Of a DNA stretch of 35,282 bases, positions 24,252-31,730 are shown one piece after another; position 1 is the stretch's first letter, and every line of letters starts with the position of its first letter. Origin of the DNA: Candidatus Magnetobacterium casense (GTDB lineage: Bacteria; Nitrospirota; Thermodesulfovibrionia; Thermodesulfovibrionales; Magnetobacteriaceae); assembly GCF_000714715.1 (NCBI RefSeq), contig NZ_JMFO01000032.1, forward strand, positions 1 to 35,282. The letters run 5' to 3'. Position numbers and translations under genes: made by a program. The notes under the pieces were generated by a model that saw nothing but the letters and a program-made list of their open reading frames with translations, was not told the origin of the DNA and ran no database searches.

Positions 24252-26021
24252 ATGATTGAACCGCTTACGTTTACCAGGAATAAGGTAATCTTTGATTACG
24301 CCTCCGTCTTTTGTAAGACGAATGACGAACTACTTCAAAGCGAGTTGTTTGATGAGGTATTAAAGCGCTTTATCGACAGATTGGAGCAAAAAGAAAGTCC
24401 ATTGTTTGTGTTCTTTAAGCAAAACGTGACATTTAATGAAAACGGAGAACTGGTTAATTTTTTGATAGGCATGTTCAGACTCCTGGTCGGCCATAAAATC
24501 GATGAAATAGTTAAGTTTAAGGCTGAATATAATAACGTCCTCTCCGACACGGAGTCCATGCTTGAGTTTATAGAGGAGATGTACAATTATTGGCGTCGGT
24601 TTGAGAGGTTTATGTATATGGAGGCGCCCAAGCGTTCGCATTACACCAGACAGGGCATACATCACGAGCAGTTCATACAGTCCCACGTTGACCTGAGAAA
24701 GATGATAATCGGTGTATACAGGCAGGTCAGAGAGAACCTGACGGGCAAAAATCCACGCACATACCGTCAACTGCCCGCCGGTGTAAACATGGGAATGCTC
24801 CTTGAGGGCATCGAATGGGATTGCCCCGATTATCTGGCGGCCATCAAGAACATCCCATTTGTAAGGCTTACACTGATGGAGTCACCGCTCATACTCTATC
24901 CAAAGGTGACCAAACGCAAAGGGGCATTCCAAGAAGTACAACAAATATATGACGAAATGCTTAAACTGCAAACAGACCAGTTCATTGCCTTTCCCGCCAA
25001 AATTGGCGAACTGGTAGCCTTTATATATTTCCACTACGACTTTATATCCCAGGGATTGTCCCTGTGCAATCTCTTTGAGATCGCCGAGTATGAGGAGGTA
25101 GATGGCAAGAGACCTGATATCATCCTGTTGTTTGGCGTTGATGAGATGAAATATCCGCACAACACGGTCTACATCGATGATGCCAGGAACTCGCTGATGG
25201 TAGGTTTTGCGCGCCATACCGAGGAGATAGACTACTTTGGATATTTTAAGAAGTTTGCCCTGACCATGCACAACCTCGTAATGATGAAGAGAAACAGGCT
25301 ACCCGTTCATGGAGCGATGTTTCACCTGAAGCTCAAAACCGGGGCAACCGCCTCCGTGGTGATCGTCGGCGACAGTGGCGCCGGAAAGTCGGAGACGCTT
25401 GAGGCCTTCAGGGCGCACTGTGAGGACTATGTCAACGGGATAAAAATTATCTTTGACGACATGGGGTCCCTGGGGCTGAACGACCGTGGCGAAGTGGTTG
25501 GTTATGGCACAGAGATCGGCGCATTTGTCAGACTCGATGACCTGCAACCGGGCTATGCCTACGAGGAAATAGACAGGAGCATCTTCATGAATCCCGATAA
25601 GACAAACGCCAGGCTCATAATCCCCGTAACGACTTATCATAACATCGTCAGGGGTTTTAAGGTTGACATCGTGCTCTACGCAAACAATTACGAAAACGTT
25701 ACCGAAGAAAACAAGATCATAGAGTTCTTTGACACCCCCAATGAGGCCATCTGTGTCTTTAAGAGCGGGCATCGTCTGGCAAAGGGCACCACGGATGAAA
25801 AGGGAATTGTACGCACATACTTTGCCAATCCCTTTGGCCCCCCACAGCGCAAGGAGGCACACGAAAAAATCGCCGCAAGCTACTTCGCCAAATTCTTTGA
25901 GCTAGGCCTGATGGTTGGTCAGATACGCACAAGACTCGGCATCGAGGGCTTTGAGCAGGAAGGCCCAAAAGCAGCCGCTCTGGCACTCATCGACATCATC
26001 AAGGACATGGCAAAAGCCTGA
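24252..26021 (+). CDS. PEPCK/HPr-kinase-like P-loop ATPase of unknown function
   Basis: The 589-residue protein has an unassigned helical N-terminal half (about 1-300). The C-terminal nucleotide-binding domain has a Walker A GDSGAGKSETL (373 onward) and acidic pair DD at 402-403 in KIIFDDMG, the arrangement of the PEP carboxykinase/HPr kinase superfamily. Features include LPVHGAMFHLKL ahead of the P-loop and SIFMNPDKTNARLIIPVTTY after it. The usual metal and oxaloacetate-binding motifs of true PEPCK are not evident, so automatic PEPCK naming would be risky. It follows minE by 67 nt on the same strand, with a GGAG Shine-Dalgarno, and may be part of the min transcript. Confidence 0.7.
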   Translation: MIEPLTFTRNKVIFDYASVFCKTNDELLQSELFDEVLKRFIDRLEQKESPLFVFFKQNVTFNENGELVNFLIGMFRLLVGHKIDEIVKFKAEYNNVLSDTESMLEFIEEMYNYWRRFERFMYMEAPKRSHYTRQGIHHEQFIQSHVDLRKMIIGVYRQVRENLTGKNPRTYRQLPAGVNMGMLLEGIEWDCPDYLAAIKNIPFVRLTLMESPLILYPKVTKRKGAFQEVQQIYDEMLKLQTDQFIAFPAKIGELVAFIYFHYDFISQGLSLCNLFEIAEYEEVDGKRPDIILLFGVDEMKYPHNTVYIDDARNSLMVGFARHTEEIDYFGYFKKFALTMHNLVMMKRNRLPVHGAMFHLKLKTGATASVVIVGDSGAGKSETLEAFRAHCEDYVNGIKIIFDDMGSLGLNDRGEVVGYGTEIGAFVRLDDLQPGYAYEEIDRSIFMNPDKTNARLIIPVTTYHNIVRGFKVDIVLYANNYENVTEENKIIEFFDTPNEAICVFKSGHRLAKGTTDEKGIVRTYFANPFGPPQRKEAHEKIAASYFAKFFELGLMVGQIRTRLGIEGFEQEGPKAAALALIDIIKDMAKA

Positions 26022-26033
26022 AAGAAAAGAAGA

Positions 26034-26070
26034 GAAAAGAAGGGGGCCAGCCCCCTTGACCCCATCATGC
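26034..26070 (-). repeat. Dispersed repeat, short copy H, with bidirectional terminator hairpin
   Basis: AAGGGGG-CCAG-CCCCCTT (26040-26057) forms a 7-bp stem; the core CCCCTTGACCCCAT overlaps its right arm. On the minus strand the hairpin is followed by a U/C-rich tract (TCTTTTCTCTTC), so it probably ends sixA-tadA transcription. It lies between the convergent PEPCK-like and tadA genes. Confidence 0.75.
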
Positions 26071-26079
26071 GCAACCTTG

Positions 26080-26538
26080 TCAAGTGCTTGGTTTCGATGC
26101 CGTATTTCTGCGCAATTGTGCAAAGAACCCCCTAAGCAACTCCGCACACTGCTGCTGCAACACCCCCGATGTCACCTCCACCTGGTGATTTAACCTGTCA
26201 TCGTTCAGGAGGGTGTAGAGGCTGGTTACGGCGCCCCCTTTTGGGTCATTGCAGCCATAAACAAGGCGCTTGATCCGGCAGGCCAATATCGCCCCGGCAC
26301 ACATCACGCACGGCTCCTTGGTTACGTACAGGACGCAATCGCTCAACCGCCAACTACCACGGACCTCGGCACCCTCGACGATGACTGTTAGCTCCGCATG
26401 TGCCGTAGGGTCTTGCAGGGCCTCCTTGCGGTTAAATGCCCCGGAAATGACCTCCCCACAACTGTCTGTCAGCACCGCTCCAACAGGGACATCCCCCAAC
26501 CGCCAGGCCGCCTGCGCCAGCTCAATGGCCATCGCCAT
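26080..26538 (-). CDS. tadA: tRNA(adenine34) deaminase
   Basis: This zinc deaminase makes inosine at wobble position 34 of tRNA-Arg(ACG). The 152-residue sequence carries HAE at 47-49 (general base E49) and PCVMC at 76-80 (zinc ligands C77 and C80). ATG 26538 is the first start available in this frame, but sequence immediately upstream still reads like TadA (ILSTDERF before the ATG) without any ATG, GTG or TTG, so the protein is either N-terminally short or begins at an unusual codon. It follows sixA by 46 nt on the minus strand. Confidence 0.9.
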   Translation of the reverse strand: MAMAIELAQAAWRLGDVPVGAVLTDSCGEVISGAFNRKEALQDPTAHAELTVIVEGAEVRGSWRLSDCVLYVTKEPCVMCAGAILACRIKRLVYGCNDPKGGAVTSLYTLLNDDRLNHQVEVTSGVLQQQCAELLRGFFAQLRRNTASKPST

Positions 26539-26584
26539 GAAACGCTCATCGGTGCTTAATATTGCGTTATCGTCGGCTATTAAA

Positions 26585-27052
26585 CTATCCCTGACATAGC
26601 TCCGGTACGATCATCCATTGTACCAGCCAGAGGCCCTGTTCATTTCTCCTGAAGCAGAGGACGCCGGCCATCTTAAAGGTAATCAGCCCCGTTTCGGCGG
26701 CGTCACACAGGAGTGTCGAGGCCAGCTTGCTCAGGTGCGGGAGGTGCCCGACGATAGCCACTGAACCGGCCATCTCCACCAGTCGGTCTGCCCATATGGC
26801 CGGGTTATCAAGGGGCAACAGGCCATCTGCTTTTACGGTACCACCGGGAGGGTTGAGCACGTCCTCCAGGACGTTGGCTGTCTGCACTGTTCGCGTCTTG
26901 CCTGAGTGGTATATCTTGTCAATCTTGACGTTGCCCCTTTGGAGAAAGGCCGCCGTCTTCTTTATATTTGCCAAACCGCTGTCACTGAGGGGTCTTTGAG
27001 GGTCCTCTTCCTCGCTCTTTGCCTCGGCGTGCTGTATAAGGTACAGGTGCAT
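26585..27052 (-). CDS. sixA: Phosphohistidine phosphatase, SixA family
   Basis: This 155-residue histidine-phosphatase-superfamily enzyme probably removes phosphate from phosphohistidine. The catalytic histidine lies in MHLYLIQHAEA, where the usual RHG is QHA, a variant seen in many environmental SixA proteins. Supporting motifs are RPLSDSGLANIKK, YHSGKTRTVQTA (second arginine) and VAIVGHLPHLSKLA (second catalytic histidine). An AAGGAGG Shine-Dalgarno precedes the ATG. It is transcribed with tadA and divergently from the YtxH cluster. Confidence 0.9.
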   Translation of the reverse strand: MHLYLIQHAEAKSEEEDPQRPLSDSGLANIKKTAAFLQRGNVKIDKIYHSGKTRTVQTANVLEDVLNPPGGTVKADGLLPLDNPAIWADRLVEMAGSVAIVGHLPHLSKLASTLLCDAAETGLITFKMAGVLCFRRNEQGLWLVQWMIVPELCQG

Positions 27053-27151
27053 AATGTTTTCCTCCTTTGTAAGGTTTTCTGAGTATATTGTACCTTAATT
27101 GCCCCGGCATCTTTCAACCGGTGAATATTTTTTCTGATAAGTGTCGCGCTA

Positions 27152-27181
27152 TTGACAGCATTAAATGAGTTGTGTTATATT
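27152..27181 (+). promoter_or_regulatory. Promoter of the YtxH-DUF948-YtxH cluster
   Basis: TTGACA (27152-27157), an 18-nt spacer and TATATT (27176-27181) predict a start near 27188. Confidence 0.7.
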
Positions 27182-27241
27182 GGTGTATGGTGGTAAGCGA
27201 TCAATATGGATAAACGATTAACCTATAGGGAGGATTCGCCT

Positions 27242-27547
27242 ATGGTAGGGGAAGAAGAAGGGATCAAAAAACTAAAGCGTTATGTAATGCTGGGGTCGTT
27301 CCTTGGTGGTTTGGTTGGAGCTACGGTAGCGGTGCTTGTGATGCCACAGTCGCCAGAGGAAAGGAGACGGACCATTGCAGATATTCAGCAAGACCTCTAT
27401 AAACCCGTAAAGGTGAAGTTCAATGAACTTGTCGAACACGTAGGCAACTCGCTTATAAAGGCCGTTGATGAAGCAGCCAAAAAAGTGGCAAATGGTAAGA
27501 TGAGACCCGACGATGACTCGGAATCAGAAGATGAATACAGCTCTTGA
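27242..27547 (+). CDS. YtxH-family membrane protein 1
   Basis: I start it at ATG 27242, which has GGGAGG 8 nt upstream; the ATG at 27206 has none. The 101-residue product has a short N-terminus, one glycine-rich helix (YVMLGSFLGGLVGATVAVLV) ending in the conserved PQSPEERR, then an amphipathic helical tail and an acidic end (DDDSESEDEYSS). YtxH proteins are small membrane-anchored proteins linked to envelope or general stress; molecular role unknown. It is first of three probably co-transcribed genes. Confidence 0.8.
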   Translation: MVGEEEGIKKLKRYVMLGSFLGGLVGATVAVLVMPQSPEERRRTIADIQQDLYKPVKVKFNELVEHVGNSLIKAVDEAAKKVANGKMRPDDDSESEDEYSS

Positions 27548-27623
27548 GTACCGTAAACGGCCATAGGGGCAGAGCTACAAATATAGTGCATGCAGCAACT
27601 TTAAATTATAGCGGGGGGATATA

Positions 27624-28013
27624 GTGAGTGTCAATATCTATCTGCTTCTGCTTCTGACAGTGCTCGTTGTGTTCATAATACCGATACTGATCCAGATAAG
27701 CCGCATGCTTGGCTCAGTGAATGACCTGCTGAAGACGACAAATGAGTCAGTAAAACTCATGGTGGGCGAGTTAACCAAGACATTGGAAAGCGCAAACAAG
27801 GTCATAGCAACAGTCAACGCAATCATAGAAAACGCAAAGGAGTTGGGGGTCGCCTTTAAGGGATTGAGCGAGGGGGCCAGTAAACTGGGTACCACCCTCA
27901 AAGATTCCGGCTCATACATCACGGGATTGTTGCAGCAAATGACAGGTTTTGTATCATCGTTAAAAACGACACTTAGTGTCTTAGCTAAGGGATTATTGAA
28001 AAAAGGAGGATAA
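27624..28013 (+). CDS. DUF948-family membrane protein
   Basis: It starts at GTG 27624 after a GGGGGG-rich ribosome site. The 129-residue protein has one N-terminal transmembrane helix (about 4-24) and a long heptad-like helix (TTNESVKLMVGELTKTLESA and on), the DUF948 pattern often encoded beside YtxH. It ends one base before the next ATG, so coupling is likely. Function is unknown; the coiled coil suggests a partner in the envelope. Confidence 0.8.
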   Translation: MSVNIYLLLLLTVLVVFIIPILIQISRMLGSVNDLLKTTNESVKLMVGELTKTLESANKVIATVNAIIENAKELGVAFKGLSEGASKLGTTLKDSGSYITGLLQQMTGFVSSLKTTLSVLAKGLLKKGG

Positions 28014-28014
28014 T

Positions 28015-28461
28015 ATGGCAAAAACCGAAGAAGAGGGTAGTACGGGAACGCTTCTGGCCATTACGATGGTCATTGGCAGCTTGCTGGGAGCAGCCGGAGG
28101 GTTGCTGCTGGCGCCTCAGCCAGGGAGGCAGACCCGCGATAAGCTCCGTGCCGCGTATGATGACGTGTCGCACAACGTACAGGATTTCATGAAAAAGTAT
28201 GAAGGCAAGGTGCCCGATTTCTTGACAAAGGTTAAGGATGAATTGCAGGACGTACCCGAGCAGGTTAAGACTGAACTGGCCGGTATTGCGAAAGAAACGG
28301 GTGAAACCATCTCCAAGGTCAGAGAGGTCGGTTCGGAATATCTCAAGGACGTCTCAAAGACGCTCGTTACCACCTTCGATGAGAGCAAACACACGCTCAC
28401 CTCAACCTTGGAGGAAGGCAAGAAACTGATTCTCAGGAAAAAAGCTGACGACGAGGAATAG
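28015..28461 (+). CDS. YtxH-family membrane protein 2
   Basis: The 148-residue protein repeats the YtxH layout: a glycine-rich transmembrane helix (LLAITMVIGSLLGAAGGLLL) ending APQPGRQTRDKLR, then a long charged amphipathic helix resembling LEA-type or apolipoprotein-like segments. AAAGGAGG lies in the end of the DUF948 gene. It pairs with the first YtxH protein around DUF948, hinting at a three-component envelope assembly. Confidence 0.8.
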   Translation: MAKTEEEGSTGTLLAITMVIGSLLGAAGGLLLAPQPGRQTRDKLRAAYDDVSHNVQDFMKKYEGKVPDFLTKVKDELQDVPEQVKTELAGIAKETGETISKVREVGSEYLKDVSKTLVTTFDESKHTLTSTLEEGKKLILRKKADDEE

Positions 28462-28471
28462 CCCCCTTTGA

Positions 28472-28520
28472 CGTCAGAGGGACCGGTCAGAGGGCCGACC
28501 AGAGGGCCGACCAGAGGGAT
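28472..28520 (+). repeat. 12-bp tandem repeat, four units
   Basis: Four consecutive units of the form G[GA][TC]CAGAGGGCC follow the second YtxH gene; the first carries one extra base and the last diverges at its end. It is too short and too regular in spacing for CRISPR. It may be replication slippage or a protein-binding array. Confidence 0.7.
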
Positions 28521-28645
28521 TGTAACACAAGGGCCGTTAACCTGCCCTAAATCCCTCACTCTCTGCCTCCCTCCCCCGCATAAAGGGTTGTAGTGCTACG
28601 ATAACACTATAGTTCTGGAGACATGTAGCTGCCCACTCACTCCGC

Positions 28646-29446
28646 CTATTTAACCTTCTTTACCAGTGGATCAAAGTACCCGGAGACCTGCCGGCGAACT
28701 GCCTTTAGCATTGTCTTTGCAACGGTTTGGAATGCACGTGCCCTGGGGTGGTTGGCAATGGCATCAATTACCATCAGCTCGTCAACAAGGTCATCCTTAC
28801 ACAAGCGCTTACTGCCCTCAAGCATGCTTACCGACGGACACAGGCTTACCCATCCTATAAGCAGACTGATAAACAGAGAGTTCACCTCAAAGCTGTCATC
28901 AAAGGCTGTATGCTTACTCTTTTCATAGACATGCTTTAAAAATCCTGGTTCCTTAAATGCCTTGGCCTTTTCTTCTTCCTTTGACCTCTTCAGATACTGT
29001 ATGGCACTCTGGTACTCGGTCTCCTGGTTTATAACAAGCTGGTGAAAACTACAGGTAGTACAGTGTTTTATCTTATTGGCGATCCCCCCCTTGGTATCTG
29101 AATCGGCAAGAGGCACTGCCACTGCCCAACAGGCCCTTCCGGCGTTGGTTCCACCGTGCAACCCGTCAAATGCCTCAGCCGTCGTAACGGGACAGATGCC
29201 CAACTTGTCTGCATTCTTTCCCCCCGGCTGCCTGCCACACAACTTGTACTCCCAGCAATTTTGCTTATCCTGCCGCAGAGGTAGTATATCAGGAACATCA
29301 ACCTTTAATTCCACTAATTCCACCAACTTTACGGCCTCTTGTACAGATTCTTTTGCGGTCTCCTGTACAGGTCTGCCATTGTCTCTTTCTTCTACGGCTA
29401 TGTTGCCGTCTTCCATATAATTCTCGTCATCCATCAATACCCCCAT
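28646..29446 (-). CDS. Cys-rich two-CW-like domain protein
   Basis: The product has an acidic N-terminus (1-60) and a cysteine domain with C64-W65 (QNCWEYKLCGRQPGG), C70, C85 (GICPV), C106-W107 (GRACWAV), C129 and C132 (HCTTCSF). This pair of Cys-Trp motifs with a CxxC is that of the two-CW domain found in signalling proteins of Desulfobacterota and relatives; it may bind metal or heme. A helical C-terminal region (about 170-266) follows. The ATG at codon 5 (29434) has a better G-rich ribosome site than 29446. It stands next to two regulators, consistent with a sensor role. Confidence 0.7.
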   Translation of the reverse strand: MGVLMDDENYMEDGNIAVEERDNGRPVQETAKESVQEAVKLVELVELKVDVPDILPLRQDKQNCWEYKLCGRQPGGKNADKLGICPVTTAEAFDGLHGGTNAGRACWAVAVPLADSDTKGGIANKIKHCTTCSFHQLVINQETEYQSAIQYLKRSKEEEKAKAFKEPGFLKHVYEKSKHTAFDDSFEVNSLFISLLIGWVSLCPSVSMLEGSKRLCKDDLVDELMVIDAIANHPRARAFQTVAKTMLKAVRRQVSGYFDPLVKKVK

Positions 29447-29619
29447 TGGGCTTTTATCAAAAGCACATAAATTTTTTTATTTATATCCTCACTTGTCCAG
29501 CGATACGTAAATGCTGATAGCCAATCCTGCTTTTAGGGTAACACGTTATTCAGTAAGTTGTCAAACAGAAAAGAAAACAGTGGGCTGCATAAATTTTTCA
29601 TGGGAAAACGCCCTTTCCC

Positions 29620-30264
29620 TCAATTGAGCTTGTACCCCCTTCCCTTGAAAGTGACGAGTGCATCCTCGGGCAGGGCCTTTCTCAGTATCTTTATGTACGT
29701 CCTGAGCACCTCATCGCCGGTGCCCTTGTTGCCCCAGACGTAGCCCATGATGGTCTCATTGCTTACGACCTGCCCACGGTGGCGGATGAGCAAGGTCAGC
29801 AACATCCAGGCAGTCTTGGATATCCGTATCTCCTGCCCGTTGCGGTAAAGGCTTTCGGCATTGAGGTCAACCGTCACGTCTCCTATTTTTATCACCTGCT
29901 GGAGGTGTACCTTTTTGGAGAGCGACTTCAGTCTTACCAGGAGCTCTCTTATCTCAAAAGGTTTTGTGATATAATCATCGGCTCCAAGCTCAAAGCACCT
30001 CTCCTTGTCCGTGATGGCGTTCTTTGCCGTAAGTACTAGCAAGGGCGTGGTTACCCCCTTGCGACGCACCCGGGCAATGATATCTTCCCCACGGATGCGT
30101 GGCATCATCAGGTCAAGGACGATGGCGTCGTATGTGTTTGAGGCAAGAAAAATCTCAAACTCCGTCTCATCCACAACGGCATCAACCGTCATCCCCTGAG
30201 ACCTCAGATACACCTGCAGGCTTTCGTTGAGGATTTTGTCGTCTTCTATGATCAAAACCTTCAT
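29620..30264 (-). CDS. OmpR/PhoB-family response regulator (orphan)
   Basis: The 214-residue protein has a receiver domain (1-115) with acidic residues E7/D8/D9, phospho-acceptor D51 (IVLDLMMP), T79 and K101 (YITKPF). A winged-helix DNA-binding domain follows (about 122-214), ending TFKGRGYKLN. No histidine kinase gene is nearby, so its partner is elsewhere. An extended -10 element lies 6 nt before the ATG and no Shine-Dalgarno is seen. It is divergent from the receiver/cNMP gene across a 98-nt region. Confidence 0.92.
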   Translation of the reverse strand: MKVLIIEDDKILNESLQVYLRSQGMTVDAVVDETEFEIFLASNTYDAIVLDLMMPRIRGEDIIARVRRKGVTTPLLVLTAKNAITDKERCFELGADDYITKPFEIRELLVRLKSLSKKVHLQQVIKIGDVTVDLNAESLYRNGQEIRISKTAWMLLTLLIRHRGQVVSNETIMGYVWGNKGTGDEVLRTYIKILRKALPEDALVTFKGRGYKLN

Positions 30265-30270
30265 GGTTTT

Positions 30271-30279
30271 ATTATAACA
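30271..30279 (-). promoter_or_regulatory. Extended -10 promoter of the response regulator
   Basis: TGT-TATAAT on the minus strand with AAAACC between it and ATG 30264; this predicts a leaderless or near-leaderless mRNA. Confidence 0.55.
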
Positions 30280-30314
30280 CCTTTTAGTCTGAATTGTTCA
30301 TGCAAGGGGTACAT

Positions 30315-30343
30315 TTGAATTTTGCGGTGAAAAATGCTATGCT
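30315..30343 (+). promoter_or_regulatory. Promoter of the receiver/cNMP-binding gene
   Basis: TTGAAT (30315-30320), a 17-nt spacer and TATGCT (30338-30343); the predicted start is near 30350. Confidence 0.6.
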
Positions 30344-30362
30344 AAGATAAATAACAGAAGAG

Positions 30363-31229
30363 GTGCATAGTAGTATGGATAGAGGGTTGAAGATATTTAT
30401 TTCTATCAGTGAACTGGCGGTTTCGGATATAACAAAGGGTGGTTTGTCCTATCTGGGCTTTACAAATGTCCATGCGGTAAACAACACGTCAACCGCCCTG
30501 GGTGCCCTGCTCAGAGATAAGGTAGACGTCCTGATCAGTGACTACGCCAACCTCAAGATGGAGGGAGAGGGGGGCAATCTCCTGAAGGCGATCAGGAGTC
30601 ACCAGGAGCTTGCACGCCTTAAGATAGTCCTCCTGGCCACAAAGGAGATAGACGTAAACGAACTCAAGCAGTTGTACAAGGAAGGCATCAATGCCATTGT
30701 AAAGTATCCGTTTCAGATAAACGACCTGGTCAAGGGTATCAACGACGCCGTCAGAAGCGTCCAGACACAGGTGTCGGATACGTTTACAAAGATACGGCAA
30801 CTGGACTTTTTTTCCTTCATGAACGATGAAGAGGTGCTGAAGCTCCTGAAGATGACCAAGTGCAGGAAGTACCAGGCCGGTGAAATAATATTTGAAGAGG
30901 GACAGCCTGGTGACAGATTCTACGTTATAATTGAGGGCAGCCTGTTGATCATAAAGGTGCTCGATGACGACAACGAGGAGGTACTGGCACGGCTTGAGAG
31001 AGGGGCGTGTTTTGGTGAAATGGCCATAGTGGAAAACACCACTCGTTCGGCAAGGGCCAGAACCGATGATGGCGTTTTGCTCTTTGAGCTTGACAGCAAG
31101 CTCATGGATGGCTATGACGACATCGTTACGCTGAAACTGTTTAAGAAGCTGGCCTATGTCTTTAGCGATCGTCTAAGAAACGCCGACCAGAAGATCAGGG
31201 AACTGGCACTGTACTCCTACGCAAAGTAG
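30363..31229 (+). CDS. Receiver domain fused to cyclic-nucleotide-binding domain
   Basis: A CheY-like receiver (about 8-130) retains a phosphorylatable aspartate D60 (LISDYAN) and the switch lysine K114 (IVKYPF). It is followed by a cNMP-binding domain (about 145-265) with the phosphate-binding cassette FGEMAIVENTTRSARA (about 217-232). There is no DNA-binding helix-turn-helix, unlike CRP, so it likely acts by protein contact, integrating phosphorylation with cAMP or c-di-GMP-type signals. Starts are GTG 30363 or ATG 30375; the latter has better Shine-Dalgarno spacing. It ends at a clear terminator. Confidence 0.88.
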   Translation: MHSSMDRGLKIFISISELAVSDITKGGLSYLGFTNVHAVNNTSTALGALLRDKVDVLISDYANLKMEGEGGNLLKAIRSHQELARLKIVLLATKEIDVNELKQLYKEGINAIVKYPFQINDLVKGINDAVRSVQTQVSDTFTKIRQLDFFSFMNDEEVLKLLKMTKCRKYQAGEIIFEEGQPGDRFYVIIEGSLLIIKVLDDDNEEVLARLERGACFGEMAIVENTTRSARARTDDGVLLFELDSKLMDGYDDIVTLKLFKKLAYVFSDRLRNADQKIRELALYSYAK

Positions 31230-31249
31230 GGGTTGCCACGGACACTCAG

Positions 31250-31292
31250 GGGGGCCAGGGCGCATGAACCTCTGCCCTGTCCCCCGATTTTT
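31250..31292 (+). terminator. Intrinsic terminator of the receiver/cNMP gene
   Basis: GGGGG-C-CAGGGC pairs with GCCCTG-T-CCCCC (one internal mismatch, 11 bp) around a 12-nt loop, followed by GATTTTT. Confidence 0.75.
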
Positions 31293-31330
31293 GCACATCT
31301 CCGTTTGTTCAGCGCGCTACGGCTCATAGC

Positions 31331-31618
31331 TTAACTCCGCAAAACCTGCTTATATATGTCATCCCCTTTCTTTTCTATTGACAACCCATCAAGTGGGGTA
31401 AGTTCTGTTATACACTGTAAATTGAGAATGTTCCCGGGATGTTTTTGACATCAGACTTGGGTTTTTTTGAGTAGATACAGTAATAGGAAAAAAGCCAACG
31501 TTTCCTTGATCTGCCTCCACGGTTGGTCACAATTAAGCTCTATCGTCCTCTCTATGAGCAGAGCAAGAACACATATCTTTACATGTACCACAATGCGGTT
31601 AGTTAACCAGTGATGCAT
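31331..31618 (-). pseudogene. Transposase C-terminal remnant (IS4/IS1634-like)
   Basis: The minus-strand frame from ATG 31618 reads MHHWLTNRIVVHVKICVLAL and LIERTIEL, matching the C-terminal segment ...RIEAHVFICFLALLLERL of IS4/IS1634 transposases. An in-frame TGA at 31451-31453 interrupts it, but the same frame stays open to TAA 31331. The catalytic core is absent. A good promoter sits 6 nt before the ATG, so start region and tail may have been joined by an internal deletion. The spacer around it (31293-31730) shows nothing else. Confidence 0.7.
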
Positions 31619-31624
31619 TTTTAT

Positions 31625-31653
31625 ATCCTAACCGAAAATTCATATATTGTCAA
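31625..31653 (-). promoter_or_regulatory. Promoter fused to the transposase remnant
   Basis: On the minus strand TTGACA (31653-31648), 17 nt, TAGGAT (31630-31625), then 6 nt to the ATG. Confidence 0.5.
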
Positions 31654-31730
31654 GAGAAAATTACTTCACATTCCAAGATGCTTATATGTAAAATACGATA
31701 AAAAGCCACAACCGCTGTGTCACCCCCCCC

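Noticed and set aside
24252..26021. Naming this gene pckA (PEP carboxykinase)
   Set aside because: The P-loop and acidic pair fit the superfamily, but I cannot see the substrate- and metal-binding motifs of true PEPCK.
28472..28520. CRISPR array
   Set aside because: Units of 12 bp without spacers, only four of them, and no cas gene in the window.
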